60,811 nucleotides of DNA from a virus, in the IMG/VR virus record IMGVR_UViG_3300009049_000004, positions 1 to 60,811 of that record; one strand, 5' to 3'. The position numbers were made by a program, and so were the translations under genes. Every line of letters starts with the position of its first letter. Position 1 is the stretch's first letter. The notes beneath the pieces are model-generated. The model made no database searches and was not told the origin of the DNA. It saw only the letters and a program-made list of their open reading frames with translations. This document shows positions 46,827-55,956 of this stretch, one piece after another.

Positions 46827-48065
46827 ATGAAATTTAAAAATATGCAAGTTTTAAACGATGTTGTGTTAGATTATTCTAATCCGTTTAAGATGTATAAGTT
46901 AGCTTTAGAATACGATTCTCTTAAACAAGGAGCTGCAGCATTCGGTTGGTATCTTAGAGCTGCTGATTTTGTGACTGGAAATTCAGACGAAGAACTAGAA
47001 TTACAATATAAGTGTTTAATAAAAGGTGCAATGATTTTTGCAAGATCTGAAGCACGTAATGAAACTTCAAAAGGTCTAATTAAATTAGCGATGTCTATTT
47101 TGCCGAATAGGCCAGAAGCGTATTATTTTGCTTCTAGATGGGCTATAGACCAAAGCAAATTCAGAAATGCTTTAATGTATGCGAAAATAGCTTTATCACA
47201 AAATGAAGAGCATGAACCCATTGAAGATTTAAAAGATTACCCAGGAAAAGTCGGATTAAAATATTGTTATGCAGTTTCTAAATGGAAATCTGACGGAAGA
47301 GATGACTCTAGAAACTTGCTCTTTGATTTGAAATACAAAGAAAAACTAAATATGACTAAAGAGATAAGTGATAGTGTTAATGGATGGTTAGGATCTGTCG
47401 GTTATCCAAGTACAATACCTTATACTAAAGAAGAAAAATCTAAATACAGATTTCCCTTTGAAGGCATGGATAAAATCGATAAAAATTATTCCCGCCATTT
47501 CCAAGATATGTTTGTGTTGTCATTATTAGATGGTAAAACAGACGGTTCCTTTATAGAAATAGGATCAGGCCATCCTACGCTATTCAATAATACATTTCTA
47601 TTAGAAGATAAATTTAATTGGAAAGGTATATCTTTAGATTACTCAGAAAGAATGTGTTCTAAGTTTAGTAGAGAAAGAAAGACAAATATAATTTTTGCTG
47701 ACGCTTCAAACATAGATTACTCACAACTTTTTAAGCAAAACTGTATAGAGCAACGTGTAGATTATCTAAGAATAAACGCAGACTCAGCTTCTTATAAAGT
47801 ACTAGAATCTATACCATATCATAAGCATGAATTTTCTACAATTCAGTTTCAACATAATGCTTGTTGGTGGGGAGAGGAAATGAGAGACGCTAGCAGAGAA
47901 TTCCTTAAGAATGTAGGCTATATTTTATGCGTTTCAGATGTAGCTATTGATGAAGAGCATGCTTATGAAGATTGGTGGATTCATCCAGCCTTAATAAATA
48001 ATCGTATGCAATCCAATAAAAGTATTAATTTCGCTTGGCAATATATGATGAAGGAAAGAAAATGA
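46827..48065 (+). CDS. TPR-like domain fused to FkbM-type methyltransferase
   Basis: This encodes 412 residues. Residues 1 to ~180 are helical and TPR-like (ASRWAIDQSKFRNALMYAKI). The C-terminal ~220 residues resemble FkbM/methyltransferase_21 proteins: FQDMFVLSLLDG, then FIEIGSGHPTLFNNTFLLE as the SAM-binding loop, WKGISLDYSE, and DYLRINAD where FkbM proteins have DFLSID. The loop has GSGHP rather than the usual GANDG. FkbM proteins methylate sugars or small molecules. It starts three bases after the GH130-like gene and overlaps the next as ATGA, so the three act together. Function in glycan decoration is inferred. Confidence 0.7.
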   Translation: MKFKNMQVLNDVVLDYSNPFKMYKLALEYDSLKQGAAAFGWYLRAADFVTGNSDEELELQYKCLIKGAMIFARSEARNETSKGLIKLAMSILPNRPEAYYFASRWAIDQSKFRNALMYAKIALSQNEEHEPIEDLKDYPGKVGLKYCYAVSKWKSDGRDDSRNLLFDLKYKEKLNMTKEISDSVNGWLGSVGYPSTIPYTKEEKSKYRFPFEGMDKIDKNYSRHFQDMFVLSLLDGKTDGSFIEIGSGHPTLFNNTFLLEDKFNWKGISLDYSERMCSKFSRERKTNIIFADASNIDYSQLFKQNCIEQRVDYLRINADSASYKVLESIPYHKHEFSTIQFQHNACWWGEEMRDASREFLKNVGYILCVSDVAIDEEHAYEDWWIHPALINNRMQSNKSINFAWQYMMKERK

Positions 48066-48814
48066 AACCAGTAATCGTAACAGGAGGGTTTGACCCTTTA
48101 CATTCAGGACATATCGCGTATTTTAAAGCTGCTAAGGAATTAGGTTCTATTCTATTTGTTGGTGTTAATAGTGATGAGTGGTTAACACGAAAAAAGGGAA
48201 GACCTTTTATGCCAGTTGAAGAACGTATTGCAATCATTAAAGAAATAGGTTGTGTAGGACATGTATTCGCATTTAATGATGACGATGATACAGCAATTAA
48301 CGCTATTGAATATGTAAAGAAACAAGCACCAGGAAATTCTAGCATAGTCTTCGCGAATGGTGGAGATCGTACTAAAGATAATATCCCAGAAATGGTATTC
48401 GATGATGTAGAATTTTTATTTGGTGTTGGTGGAGAAGATAAGAAAAATAGTTCATCTTGGATTTTAAAAGAATGGGATAAACCTACAACAAAAAGATTGT
48501 GGGGTAAATACAGAGAATTAGATCAAAATGGTCATTGGAAAGTTAAAGAACTGTCTATAGATGTTGGTAAATCATTATCTGATCAAAGACATTTTATACG
48601 TTCTGAGCATTGGCATGTTGTTGATGGAGATCTTAAAATGAATCTAGACTTCCAAAATGGATATAGTACATCTAAAATCTATAAAACCGGAGACAGCATT
48701 GACATTCCAAGACGGACATGGCATCACGCAACGAATGTCGGTGATAAACCAGTAAAGGTAATTGAGGTTTGGATGGGAGATACTCTCTCAGAAGAAGATA
48801 TAGAAAGAAGATAA
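48062..48814 (+). CDS. Cytidylyltransferase-like domain fused to a cupin
   Basis: This is 250 residues from the ATG overlapping the upstream stop (ATGA). Residues 1 to ~135 are a nucleotidyltransferase of the cytidylyltransferase fold: GGFDPLHSGHIAYFKAA with the HxGH motif at 14-17, VGVNSDEWLTRKKGRP and a later VFANGGDR. The family includes glycerol-3-phosphate cytidylyltransferase and heptose-1-phosphate adenylyltransferase. Residues ~160-250 form a cupin with EHWHVVDG and DIPRRTWHHATN, much like the C-terminal isomerase domain of bifunctional mannose-1-phosphate guanylyltransferases. The fusion suggests sugar-nucleotide synthesis. Together with the two upstream genes it points to glycan modification. 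Confidence 0.75.
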   Translation: MKPVIVTGGFDPLHSGHIAYFKAAKELGSILFVGVNSDEWLTRKKGRPFMPVEERIAIIKEIGCVGHVFAFNDDDDTAINAIEYVKKQAPGNSSIVFANGGDRTKDNIPEMVFDDVEFLFGVGGEDKKNSSSWILKEWDKPTTKRLWGKYRELDQNGHWKVKELSIDVGKSLSDQRHFIRSEHWHVVDGDLKMNLDFQNGYSTSKIYKTGDSIDIPRRTWHHATNVGDKPVKVIEVWMGDTLSEEDIERR

Positions 48815-48877
48815 CTTTATTTTGTAGTAGATAATACTATTCTACCGTGTCTCCTAAAAAGTGTCAACCTATATTTT

Positions 48878-48885
48878 TATAAATA
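48878..48885 (+). promoter_or_regulatory. T4-type late promoter
   Basis: Exact TATAAATA 33 bases before the ATG at 48918, in the ~100-base gap after the glycan genes. It probably starts the unit leading into gp13-gp17. Confidence 0.8.
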
Positions 48886-48917
48886 GTAGAAATAAGTTTG
48901 AAACAAAGGAGAAAGAC

Positions 48918-49325
48918 ATGGCCTTTCAGTTATCGCCTGGCGCCAGAAATGGTACGCTCCAGTCACTAGAGACTACAATCGGTGCAAATCCGATCTTAAC
49001 AATAGCAACAGGTGCATCACCCACAGAGTGTGCGAGTGCAAATACTGGTAATATTGTTGCTACTATGGTATTACCTTCAGATTGGCTTGCAACTCCTTCT
49101 GGCGGAGTAATTCAATTATCAGGTAGTTGGCAAGATTTATCAGCAGATGCATCAGGCACGGCAGGGTATTTTAGAATTCACCAAAACGATGGAACAGTTT
49201 GTCATATGCAAGGTACTATTTCTGCATCTGGCGCAGGTGGAGATATGCAGTTAGACAATACTAACATCGCTATTGGTCAACAAATTACAATCACTACATT
49301 TACAATTACTGCTGGTGGCGCATAA
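48918..49325 (+). CDS. Small virion structural protein, unknown
   Basis: This is 135 residues from the ATG at 48918, with AAGGAGA upstream; the frame reaches back to 48861 but would include the promoter. The sequence is beta-rich with many Gly, Ala and Thr (SPGARNGT, GYFRIHQNDGTVCHMQG, ending ITITTFTITAGGA). This style is common in minor virion proteins of marine T4-like phages. It stands before gp13 and is co-oriented with the head-tail genes. No catalytic motif is seen. Role inferred from position. Confidence 0.68.
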   Translation: MAFQLSPGARNGTLQSLETTIGANPILTIATGASPTECASANTGNIVATMVLPSDWLATPSGGVIQLSGSWQDLSADASGTAGYFRIHQNDGTVCHMQGTISASGAGGDMQLDNTNIAIGQQITITTFTITAGGA

Positions 49326-49337
49326 AGGACTGTCTAA

Positions 49338-49919
49338 ATGTCCGCAAATGGCGTATTTACATCAACATTAGATATTAGTTTCTTCGGTGGCGGTTTTTCA
49401 ACCATCGAAGGACAAGCTTCTGGTGTCTTCGATCTAAGTTTTACATCCGATGTTTTTAATCCAGTTCTTGCTGAATTAAATCAAACATTGACATTTGATG
49501 TTGAAGCTGGTATTGTGACACCTACTATCTATGGTGAATTTTCAGGAGCAATAGATTTTACGCTTGACCAATCTGGTCGTATAGAATTCGGTATTCAAAG
49601 CTACTTAACTTCAGCAAATAACGAACTAGACTTTACTGCGATATCATACGGTAAAGTTCCAGTAGCTGCTACCGCAAATCCAACCTTTGAAATATTGTTC
49701 TCAGGAACCATGGCTCAATTCTCTGAGATAGAAGGTGCTACTGCATTCGATTTCTCTTTGTATGGATACGGCGAAAACTATACTCTTCTTAGTAAAACAA
49801 GATTTGGTAAAAACGATGCAGAGTTAACAAGACTTGCATCAAATGAAGCAGTAATTAAACAAGAGCCTAACGACGTTAAGATAAGAAATTCTGGCATAAC
49901 ATACGCAGAAGTACGATGA
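49338..49919 (+). CDS. Small virion structural protein, unknown
   Basis: This encodes 193 residues, mostly beta with repeated strand pairs of the form SGxxDF(T/S)L (ASGVFDLSF, FSGAIDFTL), suggesting internal repeats of ~45 residues. The C-terminal ~45 residues are polar and helical (LTRLASNEAVIKQEPNDVK), perhaps an attachment segment. It starts 12 bases after the preceding stop. I do not recognise a family. Its place upstream of the neck genes suggests a minor structural protein. Confidence 0.65.
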   Translation: MSANGVFTSTLDISFFGGGFSTIEGQASGVFDLSFTSDVFNPVLAELNQTLTFDVEAGIVTPTIYGEFSGAIDFTLDQSGRIEFGIQSYLTSANNELDFTAISYGKVPVAATANPTFEILFSGTMAQFSEIEGATAFDFSLYGYGENYTLLSKTRFGKNDAELTRLASNEAVIKQEPNDVKIRNSGITYAEVR

Positions 49920-49926
49920 CAGTTTT

Positions 49927-49934
49927 AATAAATA
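49927..49934 (+). promoter_or_regulatory. Possible weak late promoter (AATAAATA)
   Basis: Seven of eight bases match TATAAATA, 25 bases before the ATG at 49959, which is the spacing seen at exact late promoters here. Confidence 0.35.
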
Positions 49935-49958
49935 AGAGTAAATACTTGGAGAAAACAA

Positions 49959-50291
49959 ATGGCAGCTAACTTTTATATAAAACAAAATGATACTGCGCCA
50001 GCAATTGAAGCGGTTCTTACTGATTCTTCAGGACGAGCAAAATCATTAGCCGCGGCTTCATTAATAAGATTTAATATGTCTACAGATTCTGGCACTAATG
50101 TTATCAATCTGGGAACAGGCGCAATCGTAAATCCGGCAAAAGGTATAGTATCATATACTTGGCAAGCTGGTGATACATCTAACACCGGTATTCATAACGC
50201 AGAATTCCAGGTTACATACAATAACGGTCAGATCGAGAGTTTTCCAAACTCAGGTTACATTAAAGTAATCATCAAAGAAGAACTGGCGTAA
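49959..50291 (+). CDS. Small Ig-like (BppU-N-like) virion protein
   Basis: This encodes 110 residues. The pattern FYIKQNDTAPAIEAVLTDSSG, then IRFNMS, GIVSYTWQAGDT and a final AEFQVTYNNG with IKVIIKEE is typical of the small immunoglobulin-like domain found in BppU-N and related phage baseplate or fibre-attachment proteins. The gene is followed by gp13 after 10 bases and has a GGAG ribosome site pattern. It is similar in design, not in sequence, to the protein at 15282. It may decorate the neck or tail. Confidence 0.65.
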   Translation: MAANFYIKQNDTAPAIEAVLTDSSGRAKSLAAASLIRFNMSTDSGTNVINLGTGAIVNPAKGIVSYTWQAGDTSNTGIHNAEFQVTYNNGQIESFPNSGYIKVIIKEELA

Positions 50292-50301
50292 GGAGAAAAC
50301 A

Positions 50302-51045
50302 ATGGCGCAACCACAGTCAAGAGAAGAATTTCAAGATTACGTCTTAAGAAAAATCGGTGCACCTGTTATTCAAATTAACGTGTCAGAAGAACAGATTGAA
50401 GACCGAGTAGACGAAGCAGTTTCTTTTTGGAGAGATTACCATTATAACGGATCACAAATGGTATATCTTAAACACCAGATAACTGAAGAAGATAAAGAAA
50501 GAGGTTGGGTTCCTTTACCTCCTAAACTTTTAGGTATATCAAAAATATTCTCTTTCGATACATCTATCTCAACAGGTACTGGTATGTTTAACGTAACATA
50601 TCAATTTGTTTTAAATAATATTCAGGATATGACAAGCTATAGTATGCAGAACTATTATATGACTATGCAACATATCGAGTTCCTTCAAGAAATTCTTGTT
50701 GGTAAACCGATGGTTCGTTATAATAGACATGTTAATAAATTGCATGTTGATACAGATAGAAAGGGTTGGGTAGTAGGTAACTATATTATTATAGAAGCTT
50801 ATGATATTATTGACCCTGACGAATATGCTGATGTTTGGACAGATCGTTGGTTACAGAACTATGCTGCTGTTTTGGTAAGAGAACAATGGGGACTAAACTT
50901 AACTAAATTTACCAATATGCAATTAGTAGGTGGTGTATCTTTTAACGGTGAACAAATCTTATCAGAAGCAAGAGCTGAGCGGCAACAAATAGAAGAAGAC
51001 GCAATACGTTCATTGCAACCACTTACATATAACTTCATTGGATAA
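50302..51045 (+). CDS. 13: Neck protein gp13 (T4-like)
   Basis: This encodes 247 residues (T4 gp13 is 309). The start follows AAGGAGAAAACA. Family traits are visible: EEFQDYVLRKIGAPVIQINVS at the N-terminus, DEAVSFWRDYHYNGS, and WGLNLTKFTNMQLVGGVSFNG towards the C-terminus. gp13 with gp14 forms the neck that seals the filled head and joins it to the tail. The order 13-14-15-16-17-18-19-20 downstream is the T4 order, which supports the call. Confidence 0.9.
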   Translation: MAQPQSREEFQDYVLRKIGAPVIQINVSEEQIEDRVDEAVSFWRDYHYNGSQMVYLKHQITEEDKERGWVPLPPKLLGISKIFSFDTSISTGTGMFNVTYQFVLNNIQDMTSYSMQNYYMTMQHIEFLQEILVGKPMVRYNRHVNKLHVDTDRKGWVVGNYIIIEAYDIIDPDEYADVWTDRWLQNYAAVLVREQWGLNLTKFTNMQLVGGVSFNGEQILSEARAERQQIEEDAIRSLQPLTYNFIG

Positions 51046-51048
51046 ATC

Positions 51049-51729
51049 ATGGCAACTAATGCATTCTTTAGAAACATTGATAACACAAACGAACAGAACT
51101 TAATTGATGACTTAGTAATTGAATCAATTCAGATCTATGGTCTCGACGTTAAGTTCGTTACGAGATTGCATTCTAATGTCGATAAGATTTTAAATGAGGA
51201 TGATTTACCTACATTTGATAACTATTACGATTTTGAAGTTTATATTAAAAACGTTGACGGTTTTGAAGGTGAAGGAGATTTCTTAAGTAAGTTTGGTCTT
51301 CAAATCAGAGACTCAATTACATTTACTGTAGCAATAAGAACATTCGAACGGTTTGTAACAAGAGAAAAAGACACTAGAAAAAGACCGTTGGAAGGAGAAA
51401 TGATATTCCTCCCTCTTAACGGTAAAATGTACAAAATTCAGCATGTTGAGCACGAAAGTATATTCTATCAATCTGGTTCTCTTCAAGTGTATGATATGCG
51501 TTGTGAACTCGCAGAATATTCTGGTGAAACATTCGATACTGGTTATTATGAGATTGATAATTATTTTGAAGATATTGATACTTCTGCTAATACCGTTACT
51601 ACACTTACGAATTTAGCAAACACAGATCCTATTTCCCAAAACGTATTCTTCGAGTCGCAGGCTGATGATATCATAGATTTCTCTGAGATGGATCCATTCA
51701 GCGAAAATATTTCAATACAGGACTCATAA
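51049..51729 (+). CDS. 14: Neck protein gp14 (T4-like)
   Basis: This encodes 226 residues (T4 gp14 is 256), three bases after gp13. The N-terminus (FFRNIDNTNEQNLIDDLVIE, then IQIYGLDV) and the middle GLQIRDSITFTVAIRTFE with a FLPLNGKMYKI strand are typical of gp14. The last ~50 residues are acidic and low in complexity. It partners gp13 in the head-tail neck. Confidence 0.9.
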   Translation: MATNAFFRNIDNTNEQNLIDDLVIESIQIYGLDVKFVTRLHSNVDKILNEDDLPTFDNYYDFEVYIKNVDGFEGEGDFLSKFGLQIRDSITFTVAIRTFERFVTREKDTRKRPLEGEMIFLPLNGKMYKIQHVEHESIFYQSGSLQVYDMRCELAEYSGETFDTGYYEIDNYFEDIDTSANTVTTLTNLANTDPISQNVFFESQADDIIDFSEMDPFSENISIQDS

Positions 51730-51730
51730 T

Positions 51731-53839
51731 ATGGCAATTGCAAATTACTTTTATAACTCAACGACAAGAAAATATGTTGCACTGTTTGGGACTCTGTTTA
51801 ATCAATTAAAAATTCAGAGACAAGATAACGCAGGCGTTACTAAAAAAGATATGATTGTGCCGTTATCTTACGCACCATTTCAAAAAATATTAGCACGAGC
51901 AACTCAAGATCCTGATCTTATTAACAGCCGTCGTCCCGCTATGACTCTGCCTAGAATGTCTTTTGAGATGACTAGTCTTGCTTATGATGCTACGCGAAAA
52001 ATTGGTTCTACTCAAAAACTTATAAAAAGAAATAAAGATGAAACTGATGATGGACGAGATTTTATCTATTCTCCAGTTCCTTATAACTTAGAGTTTTCTC
52101 TTTACATTATGACTAAGTACGCAGAAGATGCTACAAAAATTATGGAACAAATACTTCCGTTCTTTACACCAGATTTTACTGTGTCTGCTCAAATGATACC
52201 TGATATAGACCCAATAGATATTCCAATTATTATGACAAGTGTTACAACTGAAGACCTTTATGAAGGTACTTTCGAAGAAAGAAGAGCTATATTATATACT
52301 CTTACATTTACTTTAAAGGGTTGGTTCTTTGGACCAGAAAAGAGAAAACAAGTAATTAAATTTGTAGACGTTGATATGTTTAACGGAACAGCAACAGATT
52401 CTCCATTCATAGAAGGTTTAGATATTAGACCTGGACTTAGCGCAAACGGTGAACCTATTACTATAGATGGAGAACAGGCACAAGCTATTGCTAGTTTGGT
52501 TAACGGTACAGTGAGCTCTATTACTGTTACTAATTCTGGTGAACAGTATAATGCGAATACGACTGTAACAATATCTGCACCAGATGTAGCTAACGCGAGT
52601 TTAATCCCTACTTTAACTAGTGGATCAATCACTAATATATCAGTAGCTGAACCTGGAGGATACTTTAGTACAACTCCGACTATTTCTATATCATTACCAG
52701 ACGCGACTCCTACCACTGCTACAGCTACTGCAAGTACCGCAAATGGAGTAATCGATGCAATCACAGTTACAAATGGTGGTAATTTCTATAGTAATCCTAC
52801 TTTTACAATAAGTCCTCCACCTTCTAAATCACCAGAATTTAAATTTGGAGATGATGCTTTGCATCACGACCATGAAGATGATGTTACTGAATTACATACT
52901 TCTGCTGGATTTTTTAATACGGCAACTGGTTATAAAATACAATTGTGGGTTTATCCAACATCATTTCCTGGAGGTAATCCATTCTCTTTAATATTTTCTA
53001 ACTTCTGGAAATTGCTTTATAACTCAGATGATGGTCAAGTAAAATTCCAATACGGAGGTGGAGCAAGTGTAAACTCTGATAGTAATTTGATTTTAAATCA
53101 ATGGAACCACGTTGAAGTCGAACAAGAAGGCACAGATATAAGAGTTAACTTAAACGGAACAAAGGGTACTTCCGTTGCTAAAGGTAGCGGTAATATATTA
53201 TTCCCTGGCCACATAATTAGAGCTGGTGATGCCCAAGGTAACGAGTCTGTGTTTGATGGAGCAAACAGAAGTTTTATCGGATACGTTGATAATATTACAT
53301 GGGATGCTCAAGCTTCTATGTCTGGAGCAGATGGTTCATCTTATACAGTACCAACAACAGCACAAAACGGCAGCGTGTTTGAAAGTAACTTTGATAAATC
53401 ATTGCCTTCTGCTAATTTAGTTGTAACTGACGGTGTAGTTTCTGCTATAAATGTAGTTGAAGGTGGTGCTGAATATGGTAATACAGTTCCTATAGTTACT
53501 ATTCAAGATCCAGATGATACGGCAGCTTCGTTTGCGGCAACAGCTACGCCTAATCTTGTTAACGGTGGCATAGATAGTGTAGCGATTACAAATAACGGAA
53601 AATTTTACGCAAATACACCAACTGTAAATGTTTCTGCGCCTACTGCTACCACGGCTACAGCAATTCCTAATATTCTTCCAAGCGGAGATGTATCTTCAAT
53701 TACTGTAACGAATGCTGGTCTTGGTTATAGAACAGTTCCTACAATCTTTATTACTTCGCCTGATTTCGGTTCAGTACCATATACTGATATAGAATTCGAC
53801 GATAATTGGGGTATAATTAAAACAATAGTGAGTGAATAA
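51731..53839 (+). CDS. 15: Tail completion/sheath stabiliser gp15 with large lectin-like insertion
   Basis: This encodes 702 residues, against 272 in T4. Residues 1 to ~225 look like gp15 (RKYVALFGTLFNQLKIQR, PLSYAPFQKILAR, ILYTLTFTLKGWFFGP). From ~245 there are beta repeats of the form (S/D)SxxITNxGxxYxxxPTVxISxP at ~252-365 and ~580-680. Between the repeat sets lies a LamG/concanavalin-like domain (FKFGDDALHH, YKIQLWVYP, NQWNHVEVEQEG, SFIGYVDNITWD). The last ~20 residues (YTDIEFDDNWGIIKTI) look like a normal gp15 end, so the lectin-repeat segment seems inserted rather than appended. gp15 caps the tail and binds the neck. The insertion would be exposed at the collar. Confidence 0.88.
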   Translation: MAIANYFYNSTTRKYVALFGTLFNQLKIQRQDNAGVTKKDMIVPLSYAPFQKILARATQDPDLINSRRPAMTLPRMSFEMTSLAYDATRKIGSTQKLIKRNKDETDDGRDFIYSPVPYNLEFSLYIMTKYAEDATKIMEQILPFFTPDFTVSAQMIPDIDPIDIPIIMTSVTTEDLYEGTFEERRAILYTLTFTLKGWFFGPEKRKQVIKFVDVDMFNGTATDSPFIEGLDIRPGLSANGEPITIDGEQAQAIASLVNGTVSSITVTNSGEQYNANTTVTISAPDVANASLIPTLTSGSITNISVAEPGGYFSTTPTISISLPDATPTTATATASTANGVIDAITVTNGGNFYSNPTFTISPPPSKSPEFKFGDDALHHDHEDDVTELHTSAGFFNTATGYKIQLWVYPTSFPGGNPFSLIFSNFWKLLYNSDDGQVKFQYGGGASVNSDSNLILNQWNHVEVEQEGTDIRVNLNGTKGTSVAKGSGNILFPGHIIRAGDAQGNESVFDGANRSFIGYVDNITWDAQASMSGADGSSYTVPTTAQNGSVFESNFDKSLPSANLVVTDGVVSAINVVEGGAEYGNTVPIVTIQDPDDTAASFAATATPNLVNGGIDSVAITNNGKFYANTPTVNVSAPTATTATAIPNILPSGDVSSITVTNAGLGYRTVPTIFITSPDFGSVPYTDIEFDDNWGIIKTIVSE

Positions 53840-54286
53840 ATGAATAATGATAAAATAGCTGAAAATCTGGGCATGCGGCCTCTTTCAGAAGTGAGAGAAG
53901 AAGCCACAGAAGATTTACCCATTGAAGTTGTAGAAGAAAATCTGCCTGCTGAAATCGTAGAATTTGATGATGAAAATCTAAATGATTTAGAAAAAGTAAG
54001 ATCAAACATTCAGGATGTAATGAATACTGGACAAGAAGCAGTAAGAGAAATGCTCGAGATTGCAAAGCAGTCTGAACAACCTAGAGCATTTGAAGTTGTA
54101 TCTACTCTTATGAAAACATTGTTAGACGCAAATAAAGATTTTGCTGAGGTATCTACTAAGAAAAAGTTTGCAAAAGAAGAGCTCAACGGGCCAAAAGAAG
54201 CTGCACAAAGTAATGTTACAAACAATAATCTTATTGTATCAACTGCTGATTTGTTAAAAATGTTAAAAGAGAATACAAATGAGTGA
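53840..54286 (+). CDS. 16: Small terminase subunit gp16 (T4-like)
   Basis: This encodes 148 residues (T4 gp16 is 164), immediately after the gp15 stop. It is acidic and helical, with a central coiled-coil-like helix pair (NIQDVMNTGQEAVREMLEIA and EVVSTLMKTLLDANKDF) as in the oligomerising core of gp16. It overlaps gp17 by eight bases. It regulates DNA recognition and packaging initiation together with gp17. The assignment rests on length, helical core and position, since the sequence itself is poorly conserved in this family. Confidence 0.85.
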   Translation: MNNDKIAENLGMRPLSEVREEATEDLPIEVVEENLPAEIVEFDDENLNDLEKVRSNIQDVMNTGQEAVREMLEIAKQSEQPRAFEVVSTLMKTLLDANKDFAEVSTKKKFAKEELNGPKEAAQSNVTNNNLIVSTADLLKMLKENTNE

Positions 54287-55868
54287 AGGTTATTTAGGCA
54301 ATGTTAATCTTAAAAATAGCGGACAAGAAATTGAATGGACTCCTGAACTATTAAAAGAATATATGAAATGCGCAAAGGATCCGATATATTTTGCTAAGAC
54401 ATATATTAAGATTGTTCATGTTGACAAAGGTCTTGTACCTTTTGAAATGTATCCATATCAAGAAAATATTACAAGAAAGATTACAGATAACCGTAGAGTT
54501 GCAGTATTAACTGCACGTCAGTCCGGTAAAACAACTACTGCTATGGCGATTATTTTACACTATGTTTTATTTAACGAATTTAAAACCGTTGCTATATTAG
54601 CTAACAAAGGTGATGCCGCTCGAGAAGTTATGGCGAGAGTTAAGCTTGCATTTGAAGCATTACCTAAATGGTTGCAACAAGGGGTTGAAGAATGGAACAA
54701 AGGAAACATTGCACTTGAGAATGGTTGTCAAGTTTTGGCAGGTACTACCTCTTCAAGCGCAATTCGTGGTAAATCAGTTAATTTTCTATATCTTGATGAG
54801 GTTGCATTCATCGAAGGATATGACGAATTTTTCGCATCTGTTTATCCTACTATCTCGTCTGGCGAGTCAACAAAACTTTTAATGACTTCTACACCAAACG
54901 GTTTAAACCATTTTTGGAAAACCTGTAAAGGTGCAAAAGAACAGACTAACGGTTATGAATACGAAGAAGTAATGTGGAATGATGTTCCTGGCAGAGACGA
55001 AAAGTGGCGCCAAGAAACAATCGAAGCATTAGACCATGACTCTGAAAAATTTGCCCAAGAATATGAATGCCAATTTTTAGGTAGTTCTGGTACTCTGATA
55101 TCAGGAGCTAAACTAAAAACGTTAGCTGCTTCTATACCAATTCACAAAGGTGAAGGTTTTACTCAGTACGAAGCACCTATTAAGGACAGACAATACGCAA
55201 TGACAGTTGATGTCGCACGTGGTAAAGGTTTAGACTATTCTTGTTTTTCAGTACTAGATATTTCTGAAATGCCATATAAACAAGTTGGTGTTTACAGAGA
55301 TAATTTAATTGGTCCCATAGATTTTGCTTCAGTTGTATTTAGAATAGGTAAATTATATAACGAAGCAGGCGTATTAATAGAAATTAATGACATAGGAGAA
55401 CAAGTAAGTGACGTTCTTTTGATGGATTATGGTTATGATAATCTTCTTTATACATCTAATAATGGAAGAAGCGGTAAGATATTAACTGGCGGTTTTGGTA
55501 AAAGAGTTGATAATGGTATAAGAACAACAAAACTTGTTAAAGGTACTGGGTGTTCTATGCTTAAAATGCTTATAGAACAAGATCAGCTAATAATTCAAGA
55601 TCAAGACACAATAGAAGAATTAAGTAGATTTTCTAAGAAAAAGAATTCATTTGAAGCAGAACAAGGATTTCATGACGATTTAGTTATGAACTTAGTGCTA
55701 TTTGCTTGGATGACCGAACAACCTTATTTCAAAGATATGACAGACATAAATACATTAGTTAAGCTCAGAGAAAAGACAGAGGAGCAAATTGAGGAAGAGC
55801 TATTACCATTCGGTTTTGTCGACGTGGGTGACGAATTTTATTATGAAGACGACGGACTAAGGCTGTGA
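54279..55868 (+). CDS. 17: Large terminase subunit gp17 (ATPase-nuclease)
   Basis: This encodes 529 residues (T4 gp17 is 610; the N-terminus is shorter). Walker A is TARQSGKTTTA with Lys84. Walker B is FLYLDEVAF with Asp173 and Glu174. A coupling motif TSTPNG follows at ~203. The RNase H-like nuclease has Asp311 in TVDVARG, Glu368 in LIEIND, and Asp466/Asp467 in FHDDLVM. All the residues needed for ATP-driven packaging and headful cutting are present. It is the motor docked on the portal (gp20, further downstream). Confidence 0.96.
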   Translation: MSEGYLGNVNLKNSGQEIEWTPELLKEYMKCAKDPIYFAKTYIKIVHVDKGLVPFEMYPYQENITRKITDNRRVAVLTARQSGKTTTAMAIILHYVLFNEFKTVAILANKGDAAREVMARVKLAFEALPKWLQQGVEEWNKGNIALENGCQVLAGTTSSSAIRGKSVNFLYLDEVAFIEGYDEFFASVYPTISSGESTKLLMTSTPNGLNHFWKTCKGAKEQTNGYEYEEVMWNDVPGRDEKWRQETIEALDHDSEKFAQEYECQFLGSSGTLISGAKLKTLAASIPIHKGEGFTQYEAPIKDRQYAMTVDVARGKGLDYSCFSVLDISEMPYKQVGVYRDNLIGPIDFASVVFRIGKLYNEAGVLIEINDIGEQVSDVLLMDYGYDNLLYTSNNGRSGKILTGGFGKRVDNGIRTTKLVKGTGCSMLKMLIEQDQLIIQDQDTIEELSRFSKKKNSFEAEQGFHDDLVMNLVLFAWMTEQPYFKDMTDINTLVKLREKTEEQIEEELLPFGFVDVGDEFYYEDDGLRL

Positions 55869-55888
55869 TATAATAGAATTGAAAAATT

Positions 55889-55896
55889 TATAAATA
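55889..55896 (+). promoter_or_regulatory. T4-type late promoter upstream of gp18
   Basis: Exact TATAAATA 61 bases before the gp18 ATG, in an 88-base gap after gp17. A strong ribosome site (AAAGGAGAAAAAT) precedes the start, as expected for an abundant sheath protein. Confidence 0.8.
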
Positions 55897-55956
55897 GAAA
55901 CAGTAAGAATAGATAAAACAAGATTAACGCGTTTTCAATACACAAAGGAGAAAAAT

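Noticed and set aside
52258-52764. 168-residue minus-strand open frame inside gp15
   Set aside because: It is a shadow of the repeat-rich gp15 extension, with no start signal and a low-complexity hydrophobic product.
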